Shown: piece after piece, positions 45,281-53,376 of the stretch
Layout: each line of letters opens with the position of its first letter
How positions within the stretch are numbered: position 1 is the stretch's first letter
Source: Methylonatrum sp040877625
GTDB taxonomy: Bacteria; Pseudomonadota; Gammaproteobacteria; Nitrococcales; Aquisalimonadaceae
Assembly (NCBI GenBank): GCA_040877625.1
Contig: JBBDNK010000006.1
Coordinates: 1 to 64,000, forward strand
Length of the DNA: 64,000 bases
Reading direction: 5' to 3'
The notes under the pieces: model-generated
What the model was told of the DNA's origin: nothing
Database searches by the model: none
Seen by the model: only the letters and a program-made list of their open reading frames with translations
Made by a program: the position numbers and the translations under genes

Positions 45281-46597
45281 TCACGAACCTGATTTTCTGT
45301 GCTGCAGGAACACCAGGCTTGCCAGTAGTGCCATCAGCCATACGGTCACGGCTCGGCCGGAGGCGTTGCCCACCTGCAGTTCAAACAGAAAGGCAAATGC
45401 GGTGAGCGTCATGGTCAGGACGAGGATATGGTGCACGGGCCTGGCGGCGCGGGGGCGGTGCAGCAGCGGTTGGATCAGGCTGACGCACAGGGCGATGAAC
45501 AGCCCGAAACCGATGAGGCCCAGCCCCAGCAGAAACTCCAGATAGAGATTGTGATAGTGGGGCTGGCGCCAGCCGACATGCAGTTCGGCAAGTTCATCGG
45601 TTACCACCTTGGCGCCAATGCCCCAGCCCATGACCGGATGATGGGTAAAGGCTCGCATGGCCTCCACCCACATGTTCAGCCGTTCGCCGAGGGACGGGTT
45701 GGCTTGCAATACACCTTCCCGATCCAGCGCGATCAAGGCGGCGATGGTGTCGCCGCCGCGGTCCAGCCGGCGCTCAAGGCGCTCGGCGCCATCGAGCTGA
45801 ATCAGCCCGCCCAGGGTGACGGTAATCACCAGCGCCGCAATGGCGGCAGTACGGGTTCCGGTGCGCTGCCGGATCGCAGAACTCAGATGCCAGACGACGT
45901 AGATCAGGGTCAGCGTCGCGGACCCGATCCACAGCGCGCGCGTCTGGGTGCCGTAGAGCACGGTGCCGGCCGCCGCCGCGGCTGCCAGCCAGCACAGCCC
46001 GGAAATAAACCGCTGCCGGCGTGACAGGGACCGAATGCCCAGCCGATGGAGGAACATCACGAGGGAACCCAGCAGTATCATGCCGGCGAACAGACCGACC
46101 TCCTCCGGCAGGTAGCCCCAGTCGCGTCTGGCACCCATGCCCCGTTCCATGAGATTCGCCCACTGAATGCCCATGAGCACGCCGCCGGCCATGCCCGCCC
46201 CGGTGATCGCCAGCAGCCTGGGTACCAGATGTGGAAACCTGGCAATCCACCAGCCGAGGGTAACCGACGCCATGCCGCTGATGGCCAGCAGATCGGTCCA
46301 GTCCGGATAATGATTTCCCGCTAGCAGCGGATAGCGGTAAATTGCCAGCGGCGTTTGAACGAGGATATAGGCGGTCAGCGCCAGGGCAATGCGGACCAGC
46401 CAGACCCCGCGAACGGACGCACGGAACTCTGCCGCGTTCAGCGCCGTGGCCAGCGCCACCAGGGCCGTTGCCAGTAGAAAACCGATCCAGCTTATACCGG
46501 CCAGCAAGGCGGCACCGAACAAGCCGATCGCCGCCATGCCTGGAGCGAAGCGGGAAAGCGTTTTGGGTGGGGCGAGATTCATGTGCTGCCGGCTCAT
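45281..46597 (-). CDS. O-antigen ligase family protein (second copy)
   Basis: About 438 residues with roughly ten membrane helices. The Wzy_C signature is the periplasmic loop RLNMWVEAMRAFTHHPVMGWG followed by the late YHNLYLEFLLGLGLIGFG. It could ligate or polymerise the EPS, complementing the copy at 14.7 kb. No good ribosome-binding site marks the start; ATGs at 46597 and 46582 are both possible, and extension further upstream looks non-coding. It is the last polysaccharide gene on this side. Confidence 0.82.
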   Translation of the reverse strand: MSRQHMNLAPPKTLSRFAPGMAAIGLFGAALLAGISWIGFLLATALVALATALNAAEFRASVRGVWLVRIALALTAYILVQTPLAIYRYPLLAGNHYPDWTDLLAISGMASVTLGWWIARFPHLVPRLLAITGAGMAGGVLMGIQWANLMERGMGARRDWGYLPEEVGLFAGMILLGSLVMFLHRLGIRSLSRRQRFISGLCWLAAAAAAGTVLYGTQTRALWIGSATLTLIYVVWHLSSAIRQRTGTRTAAIAALVITVTLGGLIQLDGAERLERRLDRGGDTIAALIALDREGVLQANPSLGERLNMWVEAMRAFTHHPVMGWGIGAKVVTDELAELHVGWRQPHYHNLYLEFLLGLGLIGFGLFIALCVSLIQPLLHRPRAARPVHHILVLTMTLTAFAFLFELQVGNASGRAVTVWLMALLASLVFLQHRKSGS

Positions 46598-46900
46598 TCT
46601 GATTGCTGACACATTATCGGGGCGAACGTCTGGTGGAAAGGGGTAATTGCAGCGCGGGGTACTGATCCGGTTGATGACCGAATGGATGACCATCCGCCAG
46701 CTTTACTGCGGCGGCAGCCTCGGTGGCTGCCGTCCATCTGCTGGCGCAGCCTCGGGGCGGGCGACTGGATGAACTCCGCTGCCTGCTGGTGTGGGCACTG
46801 GAAGATGCGCGCGCCAAGGTGCGCAACGGCTGATGCACTGTCGCGGAAAACAGCGTTCCGGCTCAAGGTAAAATCCATTGCCCTGGCGAACGCCGACGCA
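46598..46900. other. Intergenic region, no supported gene
   Basis: About 300 bases. A short plus-strand frame ending near 46833 encodes LDELRCLLVWALEDARAKVRNG, which looks protein-like, but it has no start codon with a ribosome-binding site. It may be a gene remnant. Confidence 0.4.
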
Positions 46901-47974
46901 TCAGTGGCTTGCTTGTCTGCATTCCCGAATCAGCCGGTCCACGACGCGCAGCTTTTCCACCACCCCGGGGCCGATGGTGAAGGGGTAAATATCCGGTGAG
47001 CCGACGCTGCGACTGAGGCTGTTCATGGCCACGGCGAGTGTCACCCAATGGCCCATGCGCACGTCGAAATCAGCCTCGTCCGGGTTGGGATGTACGGTGC
47101 CGGCGGGGTCTGCGTACGCCAGGCTCAGACCCAGCTCCCGGGCGGTTTCGAGGGTGTCCTGCAGGTGCATGTAATGGGCCCAGGTTTCGGCCCAGTCTTC
47201 CCAGGGGTGGCTGCTGGCGTAGGCGGAGATATGCTGTCCCCGCCAGTCCGCGGGCGGATTGATGTAGTAGCGGTTCAGTGCCTCGTTGTAGTCCGTCCGT
47301 TCGTCGCCGAAGCATTGGCGGAAGGTGGCGAGGTGGTTGGTATCCCGCACCAGCCGTTCCCAGTAGTAGTGCCCCACTTCATGTCGGAAATGCCCCAGCA
47401 GCGTGCGGTAAGGCTCACCCATGCGAACACGTGTTGCTTCCCGGTGCACATCGTCGGCTTCCGCGATGTTGATGGTAATGGTGCCCAGCGTGTGGCCGGT
47501 GAGTACCGGGCCGGTATCGCCGTTGGCATACTCTTCGTCGGCCATGAAGGTGAACGCCAGGCCGGTGTGCTCATCGATGTCCTTTCCATGCACCGGCAGG
47601 CCCAGTTGCAGAAGGCCGTAGAGCATGTAGCGCTTGGCGCCTTCCAGTTGCGCCCAACGGCGGAAGTTGCCGTCGATGGTGAGGTCGGGAATGGTGCGGT
47701 TGAGTCTGCATGCAACACAGAAAGGTGTCTCGTCCTCTTCCGCCACCATCCAGTTGCATACGGCGTCGCGGCTGTAATGCACGCACTGGCGGTAGCGGCG
47801 GCTCTTGACTTGATCGCCGCCGCAGGCATGCCATAGGCCGGGGGCACCGCCCGCCGGTTCGATGGCAACCATCTCGCGGACGTCCGGCAGAAAGCCCAAC
47901 GCCCGACCACAGCGCAGGCAGGAGGTGTTGTCGAAGAACACACGGTTGCCGCAGGCGCAGGAAAATCGCTTCAT
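46901..47974 (-). CDS. Putative zinc-binding metallopeptidase with N-terminal zinc ribbon
   Basis: A 357-residue cytoplasmic protein. Two N-terminal Cys pairs (CACGNRVFFDNTSCLRCG) form a zinc ribbon, with more cysteines near residue 85. The catalytic motif HFRHEVGHYYWERL is at about residue 195. It resembles the COG4307/DUF2248 family. It is the last gene of a triad with alpha-E and ATP-grasp proteins, overlapping alpha-E as ATGA. In related loci a transglutaminase-like protease occupies this position. The substrate is unknown; processing of a peptide made by the ATP-grasp enzyme is plausible. Confidence 0.82.
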   Translation of the reverse strand: MKRFSCACGNRVFFDNTSCLRCGRALGFLPDVREMVAIEPAGGAPGLWHACGGDQVKSRRYRQCVHYSRDAVCNWMVAEEDETPFCVACRLNRTIPDLTIDGNFRRWAQLEGAKRYMLYGLLQLGLPVHGKDIDEHTGLAFTFMADEEYANGDTGPVLTGHTLGTITINIAEADDVHREATRVRMGEPYRTLLGHFRHEVGHYYWERLVRDTNHLATFRQCFGDERTDYNEALNRYYINPPADWRGQHISAYASSHPWEDWAETWAHYMHLQDTLETARELGLSLAYADPAGTVHPNPDEADFDVRMGHWVTLAVAMNSLSRSVGSPDIYPFTIGPGVVEKLRVVDRLIRECRQASH

Positions 47975-48909
47975 GCCGCGAGGTGAAAGCGGAAATAGGT
48001 ATTGGTGATCTGGCTGTGCACTCTGCCCAGGCCGCGTTGCAGGTCGTCAATCAGGCCATGCATGCGCTCGGGCGACATGCCGGTAAACTCGGTTGTGTCC
48101 AGTCGATCTCTCAACACATCCAGCTCCTCGAGACAGGCGTCGCCGTTAGGCAGAGTATTCAGACACTCTTCCGCGCGGTAGAGAGTATAGGCAACGGCCC
48201 TGGGAAACTGTGCGCTTTTGATCAGGTAGTTGACAACCTCGGCGCCGGAAATGCGGCCATGCACGTCGTGCCGGTACATCTCGTAGGCGCTCAGCGATTT
48301 CAGCACGCTCATCCAGCACACACTGCTGTACGCGCCCATGGTCTCGTCATCCACCGGAAACAGATTGGCGTACCGGACGTCGATGATGCGGGTGGTCATG
48401 TCGGCCCGCTCCAGAACCCGGCCCAGCGCCATGAACTGGTGGCCGGGGCCGCGGCTGACCGAGCCGTGTATCTGCCCGGTGATCTGCAGGCTGTGTTGAA
48501 CGACCTGATGCAGAAAGTCCTGTCGCTTGCGGCGGCTTGTGAGCCCGTCTGCGTTGTCCTTCACGTAATGATAGAGCGCATTGATGTACTCCCAGACCTC
48601 GGCGGGCAGCAGATCCCGGGTGACGCGAGCGTTCTCGCGGGCCTGCCGAACCGAGGAGAGGATGGAGCCCGGGTTGCCCGGATCGCTGATGAGATAGCGC
48701 ATCACGCTCTTTTCGTTGTTGCCGTACCCATTCTCCGCCGGATCCTCGTCGCCGCCCAGAATGTCGATCAACGAGCCCCAGCTCAGAGGCACGTGCATGG
48801 GCAGATCCAGCTGTAGCTGGGAGGAGGCGCTCACCAGGCGCGCCATGCCCTCGGCGCGCTCCAGGCAGCGGGTCAGCCAGTAGATATTTTCCGCGACTCT
48901 GGACAGCAT
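47971..48909 (-). CDS. Alpha-E domain protein (DUF403)
   Basis: A 312-residue all-helical protein. It begins MLSRVAENIYWLTRCLERAE, the usual start of the alpha-E family, with RQARENARVTRDLLPAEVWE in the middle. Alpha-E proteins accompany circularly permuted ATP-grasp enzymes and probably act as their partner or carrier. It sits between the ATP-grasp gene (22-base gap) and the zinc peptidase gene (ATGA overlap). Confidence 0.9.
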   Translation of the reverse strand: MLSRVAENIYWLTRCLERAEGMARLVSASSQLQLDLPMHVPLSWGSLIDILGGDEDPAENGYGNNEKSVMRYLISDPGNPGSILSSVRQARENARVTRDLLPAEVWEYINALYHYVKDNADGLTSRRKRQDFLHQVVQHSLQITGQIHGSVSRGPGHQFMALGRVLERADMTTRIIDVRYANLFPVDDETMGAYSSVCWMSVLKSLSAYEMYRHDVHGRISGAEVVNYLIKSAQFPRAVAYTLYRAEECLNTLPNGDACLEELDVLRDRLDTTEFTGMSPERMHGLIDDLQRGLGRVHSQITNTYFRFHLAA

Positions 48910-48931
48910 CGGCTGATTCTCCTCTTTGGTC

Positions 48932-50386
48932 CTATCCCGGGCGGCGGGCGGTGCGGATGACCCACGTATCCTTGCTGCCGCCTCCCTGGGAGGAATTCAC
49001 CACCAGCGAGCCCTTGCGCAGTGCCACGCGGCTAAGCCCGCCCGTGGTGACGCTCATGGTTTCGCCCTGCAGCACAAAGGGACGCAGGTCGATATGGCGC
49101 GGCTCGATGTCGTTCTTCACCATGGTCGGGCAGGTCGATAGCGTCAGGGTGGGCTGGGCGATGTAGTTACGCGGATTGCGTTTGATCAGCCCCGCAAAGG
49201 TCTGTAGCTCGGCCCTGGTTGCATGCGGGCCGATGAGCAAGCCGTAGCCGCCGGACTCATTGGCGGGCTTTACCACCAGTTCGCTCAGATGATCCAGTAC
49301 CCAGGCCCTGGAGTCCGCGTCGTGGCATAGCCAGGTGGGCACGTTTGCGAGAATGGGGTTCTCGTCCAGATAGTACTGTATGAGCTTTGGTACATAGGCA
49401 TAGATGACCTTGTCATCGGCAACGCCGGCGCCGGGCGCATTTGCAATGGCCACGTGGCCCTTGCCCCAGGCGCGCATGAGCCCCGGCACGCCGAGCAGGG
49501 AATCCTCCCGGAACACCTCCGGGTCGAGGAAATCGTCGTCGATCCGACGATAAATGACGTCCACCCGGGCCAGGCCGTGGATGGTTTTCATGTACACGCA
49601 GTCGTCGCGGCCGACAACCAGGTCCGAGCCCTCCACCAGTTCCACGCCCATCTGCTGGGCCAGGTAGCTGTGCTCGAAGTAGGCGGAGTTGAAGATGCCG
49701 GGCGTCAGTACGACGATCTCCGGGTCGGGGTTATCCGGCACCAGCGAGGCGAGGGTCTCCAGCAACTGTCCGGGGTAGGCGTCCACCGGCATGATGTCGT
49801 TGTATTCAAACAGCTCCGGAAAGATGCGCTTCATTACATGGCGGTTCTCCAGCATGTAGGAAACGCCGGAGGGGACGCGCAGGTTGTCCTCCAGCACATA
49901 GACGGTGCCGTCCCTGTCGCGCACCAGATCGGTGCCGCAGATGTGGGCCCACACCCCATGTCGGGGCGAAGCGCCCATGCAGGCTTCGCGAAAATTCCTT
50001 GACCCGAGCACGGTGTCGGCCGGGATTATGCCATCCTTGAGCACCCGCTGATCGTGGTAGAGATCGTCGATGAACAGATTCAGCGCCTTCAGGCGCTGAC
50101 GCAGACCGGCTTCGATGTGGGTCCACTCGGTCTGGTCGATGACGCGCGGAATCAGGTCGAAGGGCCAGGCCCGATCAATGTTCTCGCCATCGCTGTAGAC
50201 CGTGAAACTGATGCCCATGGCCTTGATGATGAGATCGACGGCGTCGCGCCGTTCCTGCAGTTCCTCGTCTCCAAGATTTGCCAGGTACTCCATCAACTGA
50301 CGGGAGGCCGGGCGCGGCAGACCGTCTCCGGCAATCAGTTCGTCGTAGGTATTGCTCAGCTGATAGGTCTTCATATCCCAGGGCAT
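48932..50386 (-). CDS. Circularly permuted type 2 ATP-grasp protein
   Basis: A 484-residue enzyme of the DUF404/407 type. Marks include NLFIDDLYHDQRVLKDGIIP, YVLEDNLRVPSGVSYMLENR, the KPANESGGYGLLIGP loop and the C-terminal LRPFVLQGETMSVTTGGLSR. Such enzymes are predicted peptide or amide ligases; their products are unknown. ATG at 50386 with GGGAG 5 bases upstream is preferred over one eight codons further out. It is the first gene of the three-gene unit. Confidence 0.9.
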   Translation of the reverse strand: MPWDMKTYQLSNTYDELIAGDGLPRPASRQLMEYLANLGDEELQERRDAVDLIIKAMGISFTVYSDGENIDRAWPFDLIPRVIDQTEWTHIEAGLRQRLKALNLFIDDLYHDQRVLKDGIIPADTVLGSRNFREACMGASPRHGVWAHICGTDLVRDRDGTVYVLEDNLRVPSGVSYMLENRHVMKRIFPELFEYNDIMPVDAYPGQLLETLASLVPDNPDPEIVVLTPGIFNSAYFEHSYLAQQMGVELVEGSDLVVGRDDCVYMKTIHGLARVDVIYRRIDDDFLDPEVFREDSLLGVPGLMRAWGKGHVAIANAPGAGVADDKVIYAYVPKLIQYYLDENPILANVPTWLCHDADSRAWVLDHLSELVVKPANESGGYGLLIGPHATRAELQTFAGLIKRNPRNYIAQPTLTLSTCPTMVKNDIEPRHIDLRPFVLQGETMSVTTGGLSRVALRKGSLVVNSSQGGGSKDTWVIRTARRPG

Positions 50387-50486
50387 GGCGACTCCCGACT
50401 GGACGGGCAATATCTACCAAGCACGAAGCATGCCGATATAATCCGGTTTCGGCAATCCTGGGTCTTGCTGCGGGGATGTGGATTAA

Positions 50487-50555
50487 GGAGCCCCTGATCT
50501 ATTCCCATGGAGCTTTGGCTTTGCAGCATGCCCGTGGGAATAGATCAGGGGCTCC
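50487..50555. repeat. Dispersed hairpin repeat, intact copy (copy B)
   Basis: Perfect 21-base inverted arms (50487-50507 and 50535-50555) flank a 27-base loop. The left arm plus loop matches copy A at the window start (37 of 41). It begins right after the DUF5666 stop codon and may act as its terminator. The doublet layout is REPIN-like. GGGAATAGATCAG also recalls IS5-family ends, by memory only. Confidence 0.8.
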
Positions 50556-51257
50556 CTAGGCGGCGGACGGACACCCGGAATGGTTGTCTCGCTTTTTCAT
50601 TCCCACGCCGCGAGCGATCCGAATCGCGTCCAGGTATGTCCCGCGGGGATCTTCGCGGCGCACGCCGATGACACCCAGTACGTCTCCCACCCAGAGCGCG
50701 GAAAAGGGCAGGATGTCCGGTTCTGCGCCGATCATCACGGTACGGGCGGTGATCTGGACGCGGACGTCATTGATCAGCAATTCCTGCAGTGTGCTATCTA
50801 TTTGCGCCACCGGTCCGCTTACCGAGCCGTCGCTTTTCAGTGCGGATATCTCCGCAACGACGACGTCACCCTCGGCACTCCATGTTCCATGGACAATAAC
50901 CGGCAGTCCCGGCTCCGGATCGGAACCGACCAGGCCGTCCCGGTAGTCGGTGTCGTCGGGCAACCTGATCCGTGCGCCATTGATCATCGGTCCGACGGCT
51001 GTCTGCATGATCAGCCCTTCCAGGCGCACGCTTCGCCCGACCCGCGTCGCCGCGCTCCCGGTCGGAACCCCCCCGGTTACGATCTCGCGTGCGAACACCG
51101 TATTTCCGATCAGGTGTCCGGCCACGTCCAGCAACGCTCCATTGATCAGGTCCACCGGAGGGCTGAAGCTGGTGCCGGAGTAATGCACCAGCATTCCGCC
51201 GATTGAGAAGGTCTGGGAGGCCGGGTCGAGCTCGCGGACGGTGCCGGTGATTTTCAT
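50556..51257 (-). CDS. DUF5666-like beta-rich protein
   Basis: A 233-residue protein built of repeated short beta domains of the DUF5666 type: ITGTVRELDPASQTFSIGG, VRLEGLIMQ and SGPVAQIDSTLQELLIND. Family members usually carry a signal peptide or lipobox. This one begins directly at the first domain, so it is either cytoplasmic or truncated. A minus-strand TATAAT (51275-51280) lies just upstream without a -35 box. Its TAG stop touches the hairpin repeat. Function unknown. Confidence 0.65.
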   Translation of the reverse strand: MKITGTVRELDPASQTFSIGGMLVHYSGTSFSPPVDLINGALLDVAGHLIGNTVFAREIVTGGVPTGSAATRVGRSVRLEGLIMQTAVGPMINGARIRLPDDTDYRDGLVGSDPEPGLPVIVHGTWSAEGDVVVAEISALKSDGSVSGPVAQIDSTLQELLINDVRVQITARTVMIGAEPDILPFSALWVGDVLGVIGVRREDPRGTYLDAIRIARGVGMKKRDNHSGCPSAA

Positions 51258-51307
51258 CGAGTAGCTATCCCTGCATTATATGGATAGGGCAGAGGGCGCC
51301 CCGGGTG

Positions 51308-51402
51308 AATACCTGTTCTATACCCTTACACGCAGCGCGCCGTCATCCGGTTCCATCGATGTCTCCATTGCGGCGGATTCCGGTTACCATTGAACAGGTA
51401 TT
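51308..51402. promoter_or_regulatory. Separated inverted repeat between divergent genes
   Basis: AATACCTGTTC (51308-51318) and its exact reverse complement GAACAGGTATT (51392-51402) lie 73 bases apart between the DUF5666 and DUF411 genes. This suits a pair of operator half-sites or looped operators. Confidence 0.4.
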
Positions 51403-51458
51403 AACCCGTGGTGGTCTTAATCCGTATACACGAGCCGCCGTATCATCTGGAGAGCAGC

Positions 51459-51992
51459 ATGGCATCCCGAATTATCAATCGGACCTTTGTGGCGCCATTG
51501 CTGGCGCTTGTTTTCCTCGCGGCCGCGGCCGCCGGCTGGTATGCGGTACAGGCAACCGGTTCCACGCCCGCGCGTACCGCTGCGTTCGCCACCGCACTGA
51601 CCGAGACCGACGCCGATATCAAGATCTACAAAACGCCCACCTGCGGGTGTTGTTCGGCCTGGGTCGAGCATCTGGCGAACAATGGTTTTACTGTAGACGC
51701 AGTGAACGTGGATCAGGAGCAGTTGAACAGCATCAAGCAGCAGGCCGGGGTTACGCGTGAGCTTGCTTCCTGCCATACCGCCTTCATAGACGGTTATGTG
51801 GTGGAAGGCCATGTGCCGGCGCAGGATATTCGCAGGCTGGTGGATGAAAAGCCATCGATCCGCGGTCTGTCGGTGCCTGGCATGCCGGTCGGCTCGCCCG
51901 GCATGGAAATGGGGGATCGTTACGATCCCTTTGATGTGGTCGGCTTCGACCAGCAGGGGAGTACATCCGTTTTCTCCTCCTACAATCAGTAG
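51459..51992 (+). CDS. DUF411 family protein (putative metal-binding)
   Basis: A 177-residue protein with an N-terminal membrane anchor or signal (LLALVFLAAAAAGWYAV). A thioredoxin-like DUF411 domain follows, with KIYKTPTCGCCSAWVEHL and ELASCHTAFIDGYVVEGHVP, and a Met-rich VPGMPVGSPGMEMG. The family is linked to copper handling by gene neighbourhood. ATG at 51459 follows GGAGAG. The C-terminal FDVVGFDQQG is typical. Confidence 0.85.
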   Translation: MASRIINRTFVAPLLALVFLAAAAAGWYAVQATGSTPARTAAFATALTETDADIKIYKTPTCGCCSAWVEHLANNGFTVDAVNVDQEQLNSIKQQAGVTRELASCHTAFIDGYVVEGHVPAQDIRRLVDEKPSIRGLSVPGMPVGSPGMEMGDRYDPFDVVGFDQQGSTSVFSSYNQ

Positions 51993-52095
51993 TGCCCTCG
52001 CGGAGAGAGGCGGAGACGCTGTGTTCCATGCTGGTTATACTGATCTTGATTGGCGATAGATGTCGGCTGCTACCGGCACTCCCACAGGGGGCATG

Positions 52096-52902
52096 ATGTA
52101 CAGGAAGGGAGTGAGTCTGGTTGTTGCATTGCTGGTGGTTGCCCTGGTCGCCTGTTCGACCTCACCGACGGGGAGGCGTCAGCTCATGCTGTTCCCTTCC
52201 GCTGAAATGGATAAGATGGGCATAACCGCGTTCGAGCAGATACAGGAGCAGACACCCGCGACCGACGACACCAAGGCGACGCGTTACGTCAAGTGCGTGA
52301 CCGATGCCGTGCTCGAACAGCTTCGTGGCAGGGATTCCCGGCTGGATTGGCAAGTGGTGGTATTCCGGGACGATGGGGTGAATGCCTTTGCACTGCCCGG
52401 CGGCAAGATAGGCGTGAATACCGGCTTGCTGGCAGTTGCCGAGAATCAGCACCAGTTGGCTGCCGTTATCGGCCATGAGATCGGTCACGTTCTGGCCGAG
52501 CATGGCAATGAACGCATGTCCACGGCTTTTGCCACTGGCGCGGGGTTGCAGGTGGTGCAGATATTGAGCGATCAGTCCGATCCGCAGCAGCAGACAATCA
52601 TGGGGCTGCTGGGTCTGGGTGCACAGGTCGGCATCATTCTGCCGTTCGGACGTACGCAGGAAAGCGAAGCCGATATGATCGGGCTGGATCTGATGGCCAG
52701 AGCGGGGTTCAATCCCGAGGAAAGTATCAGCTTGTGGCATAACATGGCCGCCGCCAGTGGTAATGGCGGTCCGCCGGAGTTTCTGTCCACGCATCCCTCA
52801 AGCGATACGCGGATCGGGGATCTGCGGCAACGCATGCCCCGAGCCCTTCGCTACTACCAGGAGGCCGGTGCCCAGGGGCGGCGGCCGGAATGCGAACGAT
52901 GA
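52096..52902 (+). CDS. M48 family metallopeptidase lipoprotein
   Basis: A 268-residue periplasmic lipoprotein protease similar to LoiP/YggG. The signal ends in the lipobox VVALVACS. The body has FALPGGKIGVNTGLL, the zinc motif VIGHEIGHVLAEHGNERM, ESEADMIGLDLMARAGF (third ligand) and FLSTHPSSDTRIGDL. ATG at 52096, 4 bases after AGGGGG, is preferred over the adjacent ATG at 52093. It probably degrades misfolded envelope proteins. Confidence 0.9.
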   Translation: MYRKGVSLVVALLVVALVACSTSPTGRRQLMLFPSAEMDKMGITAFEQIQEQTPATDDTKATRYVKCVTDAVLEQLRGRDSRLDWQVVVFRDDGVNAFALPGGKIGVNTGLLAVAENQHQLAAVIGHEIGHVLAEHGNERMSTAFATGAGLQVVQILSDQSDPQQQTIMGLLGLGAQVGIILPFGRTQESEADMIGLDLMARAGFNPEESISLWHNMAAASGNGGPPEFLSTHPSSDTRIGDLRQRMPRALRYYQEAGAQGRRPECER

Positions 52903-52960
52903 GGAGGCTGCCTGTTCATCCGGCAGCTGGACCAATAACCATGCGGAGCGGGGAAAGCGC

Positions 52961-53329
52961 ATGACGGAATCGCGAAGACAGAACCGGGAAATCATCAATT
53001 ACTACATGCAGGTGATCGATCGACAGAACGACGCGCTGCTTGGGTACCTGCTGGATGTCAACGAGCACGGTCTGCTTTTGCAGAGCCATGGCGGCCTGCC
53101 GAGGCGCGGCGAGAGCCATGACCTGAGGCTGCTCCTTCGCGACCCCCTGGAGGGGCATGGGCACCTGGACGTCAAGGCCCGGCTGGTCTGGAGCCGCAAA
53201 CAGCCTGCTTCCGTATTCCATCATTCGGGATTTGAGCTTCGCAATCTCGACGATGAAACCAGCAAGGTGATTCGCGCGCTGATGGCGAGATTCGCCCTTG
53301 GCGAAAAGGACGCCGATACCACCGGCTAG
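52961..53329 (+). CDS. PilZ-domain-like protein
   Basis: A 122-residue protein. It begins RRQNREIINYYMQVIDRQND, followed by LLGYLLDVNEHGLLLQSHG and LVWSRKQPASVFHHSGFELR, the usual layout of small PilZ proteins. The RxxxR motif that binds cyclic-di-GMP is not clear, so nucleotide binding is uncertain. ATG at 52961 follows GGGGAAAG, 58 bases after the M48 gene. Confidence 0.7.
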   Translation: MTESRRQNREIINYYMQVIDRQNDALLGYLLDVNEHGLLLQSHGGLPRRGESHDLRLLLRDPLEGHGHLDVKARLVWSRKQPASVFHHSGFELRNLDDETSKVIRALMARFALGEKDADTTG

Positions 53330-53376
53330 GCCGTTGCCGATAGCGCGGGCAGTTCCGTTGTTCCTTTCACTGCCGG

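Noticed and set aside
46691..46833. Small plus-strand gene ending VWALEDARAKVRNG
   Set aside because: No start codon with a ribosome-binding site and an upstream stop in frame; at most a remnant.
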